Below are positions 15,881 to 23,952 of a stretch of 37,284 bases of DNA, in pieces. Every line of letters starts with the position of its first letter. Within the stretch, counting starts at the first letter, position 1. Source of the stretch: Methanosarcina sp. Ant1 (lineage in GTDB: Archaea > Halobacteriota > Methanosarcinia > Methanosarcinales > Methanosarcinaceae); NCBI GenBank assembly GCA_001714685.2, contig MDTP02000061.1, positions 1 through 37,284 on the forward strand. The letters are read 5' to 3'. The notes under the pieces are model-generated. The model was not told where the DNA came from, ran no database searches, and saw only the letters and a program-made list of their open reading frames with translations. A program made the translations under genes and the position numbers.

Positions 15881-16684
15881 AGAATATAAAACAGATCCGA
15901 CAAAGTCTATTAAAAATTTTTAAGTATAGGATTTTAACCGGCTCCCCGGCATTCTGATCATAGCGCACTAAGCTCGAGTTTATCGCCTGTGTCTTAATCA
16001 GTATGCTGTGGCCAGACTTGCGGCTGGAAGCCCAAACCCAAAAGTGAGAATTGATTCAGGATTCCGAAAATATCTGATATACCTTGAGAGCTTTTGACTC
16101 GACACCTTCAAACCTGCTATCATATTAATCAAGGCCTAATCCTTCATTATCGGGTCAATTCCCGAAATCAATCCTTAGATATTTGATATTCATTTTCAGT
16201 TTCCCCCGAACAATAGTAATCGTTAAACCCTGAAATCTCGAAGCTGTACGGAATTTTCCCGGAATCCGGGACAAATTTTATATAGGGATTGAGAGGGAAT
16301 CATATATATTATATAGAGACTGAAATAGTAATGAAGGAAATGCAAATTAATATTATAGTGATAATTGCATTAAAGCTCTGCAGTGTGTTGGAGTAAATAA
16401 GCAGGATGGATATAGCAGATTTAAAAATACAGACTCTTCATGGGAATAAGAAAAAAATTTTAAATCTTTCTAGGTTAATTTATCCTGTACTCTTCCATCA
16501 AGGAATAACTTAAATAATGCTTTTAACTATTGAGCGTATTCACAATTTCACTAGAGAAACAGCAAACTGAAATCGTAACCTGTCGGTTGCAATTGGTGGA
16601 AAGACTTGATAGCCGTTTCACTCGTGGAAAGGGTTTCCCACGGCAAATATCTCATAACAAATCAAAACAGAGAGGATGACATTC
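15881..16684. other. pdxS upstream region with hairpins and two tiny frames
   Basis: About 800 bp. A tight palindrome TCCCGGAATCCGGGA lies near 16258, followed by a TATA-like ATTTTATATAGG near 16275 and another at about 16303-16318. Two short frames follow, 16331-16396 (21 codons, hydrophobic) and 16406-16516 (36 codons), with weak or no ribosome binding sites; they are not called as genes. A second dyad, CGTGGAAAGGGTTTCCCACG, lies at about 16625-16644, some 40 nt before the pdxS start, and may be a leader structure. Confidence 0.45.
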
Positions 16685-17581
16685 ATGGATTTTGAAAAAT
16701 TAAGACACGGGACCGAACTTATCAAGAGGGGCTTTGCAAGTATGCAGAAAGGGGGTGTGATCATGGACGTGACGACTCCGGAACAGGCCAGAATCGCAGA
16801 AGAAGCCGGAGCAGTTGCTGTTATGGCTCTTCAGGCTGTTCCCGCGGATATCAGGAAAGCAGGTGGAGTTGCCCGGATGGCAGACCCTGAAATCGTCCAG
16901 AAGATCATTGATACGGTTACTATTCCTGTTATGGCAAAAGCCAGAATAGGGCACTTCGTAGAAGCAGAAATCCTGGAAGCACTTGGTGTTGACATGGTAG
17001 ATGAATCCGAAGTCCTGACCCCTGCTGACCCTCATTTCCATATTGACAAAACACAGTTTACGGTGCCCTTTGTCTGCGGAGCCAGGAACCTCGGAGAAGC
17101 CCTTCGCAGGATTAACGAAGGTGCAGCCATGATTCGGACCAAAGGAGAAGCCGGAACAGGTGATGTCAGTCAGGCCGTAAAGCACATGAAACAGATCATG
17201 GGCGAAATTCGTGCACTTTCAGGCAAGACCAGGGAAGAATTGATAATGGTTGCCAGGGAAATCGAAGCTCCGATCGAGCTTGTGGTCGAAACTGCAAAAA
17301 TGCAGCGCCTGCCTGTTGTGAACTTTGCAGCCGGAGGAATTGCAACCCCTGCAGATGCAGCTCTTATGATGCGTCTTGGAGCCGATGGGGTATTTGTAGG
17401 CTCAGGCATCTTTAAAGCCGAAAACCCTGAGAAAATGGCAAAAGCAATCGTCGAAGCCGTCAATAACTATGACAATCCCGCAAAACTCGCTGAGATCTCA
17501 AAAGGTGTCGGTGCCGGCATGAAAGGCATCAGTGCAGATATGATCCCTGTAGGAGAGGCTCTTCAGGAACGCGGATGGTGA
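16685..17581 (+). CDS. pdxS: pyridoxal 5'-phosphate synthase, PdxS subunit
   Basis: A 298-residue (beta/alpha)8 subunit that makes PLP from ribose 5-phosphate, glyceraldehyde 3-phosphate and ammonia delivered by PdxT. Catalytic residues are in place: Asp28 in GVIMDVT, the first Schiff-base lysine at about 85 in MAKARIGH, and the second lysine at about 153 in RTKGEAGTG. The phosphate-binding [25 protein letters not shown] is near 215. The ATG at 16685 is preferred over 16676 because AGAGGATGA is then correctly spaced and the protein begins at the conserved [13 protein letters not shown]. Its partner pdxT follows after a 285-bp spacer full of hairpins. Confidence 0.97.
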   Translation: MDFEKLRHGTELIKRGFASMQKGGVIMDVTTPEQARIAEEAGAVAVMALQAVPADIRKAGGVARMADPEIVQKIIDTVTIPVMAKARIGHFVEAEILEALGVDMVDESEVLTPADPHFHIDKTQFTVPFVCGARNLGEALRRINEGAAMIRTKGEAGTGDVSQAVKHMKQIMGEIRALSGKTREELIMVAREIEAPIELVVETAKMQRLPVVNFAAGGIATPADAALMMRLGADGVFVGSGIFKAENPEKMAKAIVEAVNNYDNPAKLAEISKGVGAGMKGISADMIPVGEALQERGW

Positions 17582-17745
17582 CCCTGAGTTCCGCTTCCCG
17601 AGTTTCGCTTCCCGAATTTCGCTTCGGGATCACAGAAAATCGGAGATTTTCTGGGAGTTGCACTGCAAGTGCAACAGCACGAGGTCCTTTTCGCTGCGCT
17701 CAAGAGGACTGATTTAATGTACTTAGGTTCGCTCTTGAAGCGGAC
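17582..17745 (+). repeat. cluster of hairpins and short direct repeats between pdxS and pdxT
   Basis: Right after the pdxS stop there are three copies of a TTCGCTTCCCGA-like unit; the third is CGAATTTCGCTTCGGG and can fold back. Then come two perfect hairpins, CAGAAAATC-GGA-GATTTTCTG (9-bp stem) and GTTGCACT-GCA-AGTGCAAC (8-bp stem), and a longer imperfect inverted repeat between CGCTCAAGAGGAC and GTTCGCTCTTGAAGC. It may terminate or stabilise the pdxS mRNA, or be a dispersed repeat. Confidence 0.75.
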
Positions 17746-17866
17746 TAAAAATTTAATTTTTAAAAATGGATCCTTTCTTAAAGGCCTGTAGGAATAAATC
17801 AATTTAATTTTTTGAGGACTTTTAATTCACAAATAAAGAGTTAGTTTCTGGAAAATGGTGTTTTTC

Positions 17867-18466
17867 ATGAAGATAGGTGTAATCGCTATTCAAGGAGCGG
17901 TTTCTGAGCATGTTGATGCTTTAAGAAGAGCCCTTGCGGAAAGAGGGGTAGATGCAGAGGTAGTTGCTATAAAGCATAGGGGAATTGTACCGGCGTGCAG
18001 CGGGATTGTGATTCCTGGAGGCGAGAGTACAACACTTTGCAGGCTGCTGGCCCGTGAGGGAATTGCAGAAGAAATTAAGGCTGCGGCTGCAAAGGGAGTT
18101 CCGACCCTCGGGACCTGCGCAGGTTTAATTGTGCTTGCAAAGGAAGGGGATGAGCAGGTGGAAAAGACCAGCCAGGAACTGCTAGAGATTATGGATACTA
18201 AAGTCAACAGGAATGCTTTCGGGAGGCAGCGGGATTCTTTTGAGGCGGAACTTAAAGTTGAAATTCTCGATTCTCCTTTTACCGGCGTATTTATCAGGGC
18301 TCCTGGAATTGTAAGCTGCGGGCCGGGTGTGCGCGTGCTCTCAATGCTTGATGAGCTGATTATTGCTGCAGAACAGGGAAATGTGCTGGCTCTTGCTTTC
18401 CATCCGGAATTAACCGATGATTTGCGTATCCATCACTACTTCCTGGATAAAATTTTTAACTGCTGA
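17867..18466 (+). CDS. pdxT: pyridoxal 5'-phosphate synthase, PdxT glutaminase subunit
   Basis: A 199-residue class I glutamine amidotransferase that releases ammonia for PdxS. Seen: N-terminal IGVIAIQGAVSEHVDAL, IPGGESTTL near 49, nucleophile Cys84 in GTCAGLIVLA, RNAFGRQRDSFE near 115 and the His179/Glu181 pair in AFHPELT. An ATG at 17855 is in frame, but GGTG lies 6 nt before the ATG at 17867 and the family begins at MKIGV, so the inner start is used. It has the same direction as pdxS; the structured spacer suggests partial uncoupling of expression. Confidence 0.95.
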   Translation: MKIGVIAIQGAVSEHVDALRRALAERGVDAEVVAIKHRGIVPACSGIVIPGGESTTLCRLLAREGIAEEIKAAAAKGVPTLGTCAGLIVLAKEGDEQVEKTSQELLEIMDTKVNRNAFGRQRDSFEAELKVEILDSPFTGVFIRAPGIVSCGPGVRVLSMLDELIIAAEQGNVLALAFHPELTDDLRIHHYFLDKIFNC

Positions 18467-18649
18467 TACTCACAAGGGCTTTCGGCTTTATTTCCGGCGC
18501 CCTTTCTTTTATATACCGTTCTTTCTGCAACTTTTCTGTGTATTTTTTATTTTTTCGAGTACTTTCCGTATCTTTATTTTCTCAGCTCTTTTTTTCAGTG
18601 ATGCAAAAAAGTGGAACAAAAGCTTTTGACCTTCTTTGTTTTTGATGCC

Positions 18650-18664
18650 TTTAAAATTATATAG
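18650..18664 (+). promoter_or_regulatory. TATA box before the PNPOx-like gene
   Basis: TTTAAAATTATATAG about 50 bp before the start at 18714, with a pyrimidine-rich stretch upstream that may help end pdxT transcription. It suggests that the flavin-fold gene has its own promoter. Confidence 0.5.
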
Positions 18665-18713
18665 TGATTGCAGCCATATTAGTAAAAAAGGATTAAATAT
18701 AGAGGTGAGGTAT

Positions 18714-19121
18714 ATGGTGAAACTAAGCAATGAAATGAAGGAAGACTTTGCAAAAATGAAAGTTTTCCCTTTTGCAACCGCATCTAAAGGTGGGGAACCA
18801 AACGTTGTACCGATAGGCATTTGTAAACTGCAGGAAGACGGAGAAACAATCTGGATTGCAGACAATTATTTCTATAAGACTCGGCAGAACCTTGAAGAAA
18901 ACCCAAGGGGTGCAATCTACGTCTGGGGACCCGAAGTTAAGGGCTGCTACCAGATAAAAGGGGATTTTGAGGTCAAGACTGAAGGAGAGGCCTATGAGAA
19001 AATGTACAAAATGGTTAAGAGTATAGGAGAAAGATTCCCTGCTAAAGCCCTTGTAATTATGAAAATAACCGACGTTTATGAATGCAAATCCGGAGCAGAA
19101 GCCGGAAAGAAGATTCTCTGA
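18714..19121 (+). CDS. PNPOx-like FMN-binding split-barrel protein
   Basis: A 135-residue protein of the pyridoxamine 5'-phosphate oxidase-like fold: KMKVFPFATASKGGEPNVVPIG (the first strands and FMN phosphate site), ETIWIADNYFYKTRQNLEENPRGAIYVW and a C-terminal FPAKALVIMKITDVYEC strand. Members of this size bind FMN, F420 or heme, and many are not true PNP oxidases. Its position behind pdxS/pdxT makes a link with B6 or flavin chemistry possible, but the catalytic residues of PdxH are not evident. The start at 18714 is fixed by GAGGTGAGGT just upstream; the open frame reaches back to 18636 without a signal. Confidence 0.8.
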   Translation: MVKLSNEMKEDFAKMKVFPFATASKGGEPNVVPIGICKLQEDGETIWIADNYFYKTRQNLEENPRGAIYVWGPEVKGCYQIKGDFEVKTEGEAYEKMYKMVKSIGERFPAKALVIMKITDVYECKSGAEAGKKIL

Positions 19122-19239
19122 GTCTTTCAGAGCCAATTTATAAATTTAGGGTATTATCCTGATCCTGAGAATTAAAAAATATCCTTACAATTCTCCTTTT
19201 TTGAAGAAATGTTCCATTCAAATTCATCTTCATGCCTTA

Positions 19240-19365
19240 GAGTCTATCCGAAAAGTCGATAACGGCATATTGTAAAAGTATAAAGGCTTAATAATAACGA
19301 ATATCCATTTTGGTTGTGCATTAAAATGAAAATGTTATAGTAGTTCAACAGTTTTCGATAGGCTC
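19240..19365. mobile_element. 126-bp miniature inverted-repeat element (IS5-like ends)
   Basis: It begins GAGTCTATCCGAAAA and ends TTTTCGATAGGCTC, imperfect terminal inverted repeats of about 15 bp. It is flanked on both sides by TTA (19237-19239 and 19366-19368), as for IS5-group elements that duplicate a TNA target. No coding capacity. Confidence 0.65.
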
Positions 19366-19377
19366 TTAATCCAAGTT

Positions 19378-19770
19378 TTATTTTAAAATGGATTTTTTAT
19401 GCCAATAGGCTGCAAGAGGAAGGATGAAAGCTAAGGCATAATACAGATACACATCCAGTTTGTAATATCCGTCCGTATTCAGCGCTTTGATGATGAAAAG
19501 ATAATCAAACACAATCGCGATCAGCGTCCAGGCAATCGCCAAGTACAGATAGTAATTGAATGAATCTCCTGTTATCTTTTTAAAAAGTATCCAAAGCGTG
19601 ATTATGATCCCGATCGGCAAGATGATCCATCCGATCATATCCACCGGCACAACGAAGAAAAGAATCATGCCAAGAAGATAGCCGATAAGCCAGAGAACAA
19701 AGCCCCAACCGAATGCGTCTATGTAGAAGTTTTTATTCATAGCTTTATTATCAGCGCCAAATTCATCCAT
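19378..19770 (-). CDS. small four-span membrane protein, unrecognised
   Basis: A 130-residue protein with about four hydrophobic spans: FGWGFVLWLIGYLLGMILFF, GWIILPIGIIITLWILF, YLYLAIAWTLIAIVFDYLF and YLYYALAFILPLAAYW. It has a charged 15-residue N-terminus and a short basic C-terminal tail, like membrane proteins of unknown function also found in bacteria. AGGAGG lies 8 nt before the ATG, so it is probably translated. It sits between inverted IS5-like ends (left 19240, right 19922) and may have arrived with them. No family assigned. Confidence 0.65.
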   Translation of the reverse strand: MDEFGADNKAMNKNFYIDAFGWGFVLWLIGYLLGMILFFVVPVDMIGWIILPIGIIITLWILFKKITGDSFNYYLYLAIAWTLIAIVFDYLFIIKALNTDGYYKLDVYLYYALAFILPLAAYWHKKSILK

Positions 19771-19906
19771 AGTTTGTCCTCCTGATTATTGTAGGACTAG
19801 GGACTAAAGAAAATTGATAATTGCAAGTTGTAAAGTTACAATAGTCTACAAATCAAATATATGTTCCTTTAGTGCTGATGCCAATTCAAAAGTTATGGCG
19901 GTCACA

Positions 19907-19922
19907 TTTTTCGGATAGACTC
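19907..19922. repeat. solitary IS5-like inverted end
   Basis: TTTTTCGGATAGACTC, followed by TTA. It is the exact reverse complement (15 bp) of the left end at 19240. With that end it brackets 683 bp containing the small membrane-protein gene. A related end, GAGCCTATCCGAAAA, occurs at 27407-27421. Confidence 0.7.
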
Positions 19923-20138
19923 TTAGCCATTTCAGAGATCATAAGAAGACAATAGAGTTTTTGAAGGAGTCTCTGGCTAGTCGAGAAATAACAAAATTTC
20001 TGTAAGAAGCCAGAAGTAGAATCAAAAATCAAAAACCAATAAACTATTATGTTAATAACCACGAACCTATAATGTTATTTTTACCGGATTTGAATTTCTT
20101 AACAATTATATTTTTGATCAGTTTTAAAAGGTGGAATA

Positions 20139-20987
20139 ATGCCTCATATAATGGAATTAGTTGGAAAAACAAGAGTAGTTGTAAAGGATGGTAAAGTTAT
20201 TGAAGTTGGGCAGCCTGAAGTCGAATGGTGTCCTATCTTTGCCAAGGTGCGCGGAATCCAGAGGATAACTCCAGAAGAAGTCAAGAAGAACATGGAGTTC
20301 AGAATAAGAGATTTCGGGATGTTCACGGACAAACGCCGTCTGGAACTTGAGGACTTTGTAGGGTTCGGAGCTTCTGAAATTATGATGACAGGGCTGAGCA
20401 GAGGTTTACTTGACACAACTGTAACTGCCTGTGAAGGTGCAGGCACTGTTATTTCCAATAACCCTACCCTTGTCCAGGGCATGGGCGGCAGAATGTCAGG
20501 CCTTGTAGAAACCGAGCCCATCGACGGTATCATAAATGGCATCACTGAACGCGGGGGGATCGTGCTTGAACCCTCAACTGCGAAAATGGACCCTGTTGCA
20601 GGAGTTCGGAAGGCAGCTGAACTCGGCTACAAGAAGATCGCGGTAACAGTGGCCTTCGCTGAAACCGCAAAAAAATGCAGGGAACTTGAAGCCGAACTTG
20701 GACTTGATTTGATAATAATTGGCGTACATGTTACAGGCTTAAAAAAGGAAGAAGCCCAGACTCTTCTTGAAAATGCTGACATCACAACCAGCTGTGCTTC
20801 AAAGTACATGAGGGATCTTGTAAAGCCTCTTGCCCAGGTAGGAACTGCAGTTCCGCTTTTTGCCCTTACCCAGAAAGGAAAAGAACTTGTGATCGAAAGG
20901 GCAAAGGATATCACAAGCCCGCTTCTGATCAATACCATGCCCCTGCCTGTGCTGCCTGAAAACAAACAGCCCAGGGAACTGAAATAA
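20139..20987 (+). CDS. methanogenesis marker protein 8 (DUF2099)
   Basis: A 282-residue protein recognised as methanogenesis marker 8, found in nearly all methanogens. Typical segments: ELVGKTRVVVKDGKVIEVG at the N-terminus, WCPIFAKVRGI, GASEIMMTGLSRGLLD near 90, CEGAGTVISNNPTLVQGMGG near 108 and STAKMDPVAGVRKAAELG near 150. The biochemical role is unknown; distribution implies a function in methanogenesis or methyl-coenzyme M reductase maturation. The start follows AAAAGGTGG by 4 nt. It is monocistronic with a clear terminator. Confidence 0.85.
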   Translation: MPHIMELVGKTRVVVKDGKVIEVGQPEVEWCPIFAKVRGIQRITPEEVKKNMEFRIRDFGMFTDKRRLELEDFVGFGASEIMMTGLSRGLLDTTVTACEGAGTVISNNPTLVQGMGGRMSGLVETEPIDGIINGITERGGIVLEPSTAKMDPVAGVRKAAELGYKKIAVTVAFAETAKKCRELEAELGLDLIIIGVHVTGLKKEEAQTLLENADITTSCASKYMRDLVKPLAQVGTAVPLFALTQKGKELVIERAKDITSPLLINTMPLPVLPENKQPRELK

Positions 20988-20989
20988 AA

Positions 20990-21022
20990 ACGGCTTTAAG
21001 AGCCGTCATTTCTCTATTTTTT
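20990..21022 (+). terminator. hairpin terminator after marker 8 gene
   Basis: Stem ACGGCT / AGCCGT (20990-20995 and 21001-21006), loop TTAAG, followed by a T-rich tract. It begins 3 nt after the stop codon. Confidence 0.7.
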
Positions 21023-21054
21023 GAATCTTTTCCATAGGAGAATCGGAGCTTTCG

Positions 21055-21089
21055 GATTTCAGATTTCAGATTTCAGATTTCAGATTTCG
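21055..21089 (+). repeat. 7-bp tandem repeat GATTTCA x5
   Basis: Five uninterrupted units of GATTTCA, the last ending in G, in the spacer between the convergent marker 8 and SAM hydroxide adenosyltransferase genes. Confidence 0.9.
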
Positions 21090-21249
21090 GGTTCTGGCAT
21101 TAAACCGGACCTTTATTAAGTTGAAACTGAGTAATCTTTTCTTAATCCCGTCTTTATCGTAATCGCTTCTCAAGTTTTATTTTGTAAGTAAATCTGACAG
21201 AAGGGAGTTTTTAACCCCTGGATCGTTTCAATCTAGTTTCAACGGTTTT

Positions 21250-22038
21250 TTACATGACCTTTATAGCTACCTGATTCCCATTTTTAAGCCCGAACTGAAG
21301 TCCAGCATTTCCTCCATTTACCGCAATTTCCAGAAAACCGTGACTGCCTATGAGGGCAAGAGGCTCTTCCTGTCCGACAGAACCGTAGGTCCGGACAAAG
21401 GGCACTCTTCTGCCGTTTACTTCCACATATGAGCCAAAGGTAGAGAATTTCAAAATTACATCGTCCGAGATATTGGTGATAACATTTCCAAAACTGTCTG
21501 CAAAGATAACCTCTCCTATAAGAAACGGCCCGTCAATTCCGAAGTTTCCGAAATCAAGGTTAACGAAATCTGAAATTCTCCGACCGACTTTGTCAATCTG
21601 AATATTTCTGGATAGATAAGCGCCCGCAGGTGCGAAAATATCTCTGCCGTGAAAAGTTGCAGAGATTCCTGATTTAAGCATAATTTCCCTGTTTGTGATC
21701 TCATAGATTTCCATTTCCCCCAGGCGGCGTGCAGCAGGAATCAGGAGCCCGTTGTCAGGACCCACAAAAAATTGCTCCTGCCCCGATTTTCCGGCTTTTA
21801 TGGCAAGAGCGCGCCGAGAAGTCCCGACTCCCGGATCGACAACGCCAATGTGCACGGTCTTTGCCGGAAAATAGGGAACAAGAGAATAGAGAGCAAAAGC
21901 CCCTTCTCGGATTCCGGCCTGTCTAATAGAATGAGTTACATCAACAATCTGCACACCCGGGTTAATTCCCAGGATCACGGCTTTCATGGCTGCAGGATAG
22001 AAATCTCCGAAATCTGTTGTCAGGGAAATAATAGACAT
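21250..22038 (-). CDS. SAM hydroxide adenosyltransferase (DUF62)
   Basis: A 262-residue member of the chlorinase/fluorinase-related family that splits S-adenosylmethionine with hydroxide into adenosine and methionine. Seen: LTTDFGDFYPAAMKAVILGI at the N-terminus (catalytic Asp), VVDPGVGTSRRALAI near 70, FVGPDNGLLIPAA near 93, TFHGRDIFAPAGAYL near 127 (His/Arg) and DSFGNVITNI in the C-terminal barrel. The halide-specific loop of fluorinases is not seen. A longer frame reaches 22083, but GTGAGG before the ATG at 22038 and the family start at MSIISLTTDFG favour 262 residues. It is third in a minus-strand run after the Fe-S and alkyltransferase genes. Confidence 0.9.
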   Translation of the reverse strand: MSIISLTTDFGDFYPAAMKAVILGINPGVQIVDVTHSIRQAGIREGAFALYSLVPYFPAKTVHIGVVDPGVGTSRRALAIKAGKSGQEQFFVGPDNGLLIPAARRLGEMEIYEITNREIMLKSGISATFHGRDIFAPAGAYLSRNIQIDKVGRRISDFVNLDFGNFGIDGPFLIGEVIFADSFGNVITNISDDVILKFSTFGSYVEVNGRRVPFVRTYGSVGQEEPLALIGSHGFLEIAVNGGNAGLQFGLKNGNQVAIKVM

Positions 22039-22187
22039 ATTCCTCACTTTTAAATCGTCTTCCCATCTATAAGTCAGTTTCACGGAGCATTCAGTTTCAT
22101 GGAACTTTTAATAACCGCTCTTTGATGATTTGCTTCAGCTCTTCCGCGGGATATTGGTCCGCAGGATTTCAGTCAGCATGATTTTTG

Positions 22188-22931
22188 TTAGCAGGACTTG
22201 AGAGCACATGGCCCAGTTACGCATTTTCCGCAGGCAAGCTGGTTAAGTTTGGGAAAAGCTTTTGCATTTTCCTGAAGCAGCCTGAAACACTTTTTCTTAT
22301 CAAGACCTTTTACGCTAAGAGCGGCAGCAGGACAACTGTTCACACAGACAAGGCATTTTTCTCTTTTTTTGTAGCAGCAGAATTCCTCTTTCGGGCGTGG
22401 AGTAGGAGGGATTTTGGCAGAAACTAGAAGAGTTCCAAAACGACCTGCACATCCAGCCTTCGTGATCAACATGTGGTGGACTCCGAAAGTACCAAGCCCG
22501 GCAGCATAAGCGGCGCTTTTGTGAGACCAGACTACGTCAAAGCCCCTACTCTTATAATCAAAAACAATCTCAGGCACGACTGCCGAGATCCCCTCTTTTT
22601 CAAGCTCGATTTTGAGAATTTCATTGATCTCCGTGATCAGGCGGTCTGTTTCACCTTTAGCCTGAATCCATTCCTTTACTGGATCCTGAGAGCTTGAGTT
22701 CAGTTTTACAAGTTTTTCTTCGAAAGGCAAAAAGAAGGAGATAACAGTTTTTGCTTCGGGAAAAATCTCCTTCGGATGCAGGTTATAAGGGCCGATGATT
22801 TCTTTCATTTCATCGAAAATAGGATCGTCGGCTGAAGCGAAGCCGACAAGAGGTTCACGGTACTTTATCTCCGTACCTGGGTTTGAGGCTGCAGCTTTGA
22901 TAATACCTTCAATCTTGTTTTTGAGCTCCAT
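22188..22931 (-). CDS. short epoxyqueuosine reductase (QueG)-like 4Fe-4S protein
   Basis: A 247-residue protein. The N-terminal two thirds resemble the QueG-type corrinoid-binding domain (AKTVISFFLPFEE, YAAGLGTFGVHHMLITKAGCAGRFGTLL). The C-terminus has a ferredoxin-like cluster motif CLVCVNSCPAAAL, a further Cys in KKKCFRL and a final CGKCVTGPC. It is much shorter than bacterial QueG (about 350-380) and lacks the C-terminal HEAT-like part. Archaea make archaeosine and not queuosine, so a different substrate is likely; a corrinoid or Fe-S redox role, possibly in methyl-group metabolism, is inference. It lies 50 bp downstream of the alkyltransferase gene. Confidence 0.7.
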   Translation of the reverse strand: MELKNKIEGIIKAAASNPGTEIKYREPLVGFASADDPIFDEMKEIIGPYNLHPKEIFPEAKTVISFFLPFEEKLVKLNSSSQDPVKEWIQAKGETDRLITEINEILKIELEKEGISAVVPEIVFDYKSRGFDVVWSHKSAAYAAGLGTFGVHHMLITKAGCAGRFGTLLVSAKIPPTPRPKEEFCCYKKREKCLVCVNSCPAAALSVKGLDKKKCFRLLQENAKAFPKLNQLACGKCVTGPCALKSC

Positions 22932-22981
22932 AAGATTTTCTCCTAAAATCTGTTATTGTGAGATAATATCCAGGGTTTTTT

Positions 22982-23464
22982 TCATCCTTCTTTCAATTTA
23001 TTTTCTTCAAGCTTCAATAAAAATGCCTTTACATCCAGGCCCGAAGCATACCCTGTGAGCTTGCCATTTGACCCTATTACCCTGTGACATGGAACAATTA
23101 TTGCAATTGGGTTCCGGTTATTCGCAAGACCCACAGCTCGATAAGCCTTTGGTTTACCGACAGATGCAGCTATATCTTTGTAAGTTCTCGTTTCTCCATA
23201 AGGTATTTTGCACAAAGTTTTCCAGACAGATTTCTGAAACTCCGTTCCCTCTGGAGCAAGCTTGAGGTCAAAGGATTCGAGTTTCCCTGAAAAATAAGCT
23301 TCAAGCTGCCTTGTAGCCTCTCTGAATAACTCTTTGTTTTCTACCCAGTCATCAGGTATTTCAACTTGCCTCTCGCCCTTTAGGAAGATAACATGTTTCA
23401 ACCCTTTTTCATCTCCTGCCAGAAGAATGGGGCAGACTAAGGATTCAATTATGTCATAATACAT
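22982..23464 (-). CDS. ogt: methylated-DNA--[protein]-cysteine S-methyltransferase
   Basis: A 160-residue DNA repair protein that takes the alkyl group from O6-alkylguanine onto its own cysteine. The active-site PCHRV is near residue 126 within NPIAIIVPCHRVIGSNGKL; the DNA-binding helix region FQKSVWKTLCKIPYGETRTY precedes it. AGGAGA lies 7 nt before the ATG at 23464, so the in-frame ATG at 23488 is not used. First gene of a minus-strand run with the QueG-like and SAM hydroxide adenosyltransferase genes. Confidence 0.93.
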   Translation of the reverse strand: MYYDIIESLVCPILLAGDEKGLKHVIFLKGERQVEIPDDWVENKELFREATRQLEAYFSGKLESFDLKLAPEGTEFQKSVWKTLCKIPYGETRTYKDIAASVGKPKAYRAVGLANNRNPIAIIVPCHRVIGSNGKLTGYASGLDVKAFLLKLEENKLKEG

Positions 23465-23952
23465 CTTGTTGTCTCCTGTAGTGTGCAAATAGTTGTATTG
23501 CTCCTGGTAGAAATGTTTATTCGATAACCCGATACAAGATATTTTTCAAACTCCGGGAAATCCGTTTTAACCTCAAGATTTATCATCTGATAGCAAAGTC
23601 CTCAACACCTGCTTTGCGTCCGATCTTTGCGAATAATCTGCAGAAAAGGAGAAAATGATACTCAAGTCCCACCGGAATTCTTTACAGTTTCAGATCGTTC
23701 AATATTTTTCTTAGAGAACTCACAAAAAACTGGACATGATTCGATGTTTTATCTTAAAGGATTGGAGGGCGAACTTTGTTTATTTATATGTTTTGTCTTT
23801 CGAATTTTCAGGAAAAAGCAAGTTTTGCAGGCATGACCGGTGAGAGCGTGGGGTCTATAAGTGTGGAAATGTTTCTGCTCTGAAATAAAAAAGAAAAAAT
23901 TGAAGGCAGAGGGTACTTAGGTATCCCCAAGCCGTCTCAACGTTTCAACTCA
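23465..23952. other. spacer between ogt and the exported peptidase gene
   Basis: 488 bp. A 69-codon plus-strand frame at 23627-23836 has no ribosome binding site or motif. Promoters for ogt are expected at its left end. An imperfect GGGTAC/GTATCCC dyad near 23916 lies just beyond the 3' end of the peptidase gene and may help terminate it. Confidence 0.4.

Noticed and set aside
15960-16110. tRNA-like GC-richer stretch
   Set aside because: No acceptor stem or T-loop pattern could be assembled.
16331-16516. 21- and 36-codon frames before pdxS
   Set aside because: Ribosome binding sites are weak and there is no paralogue or pattern supporting translation, unlike the array at 30.1-30.7 kb; kept only as a note.
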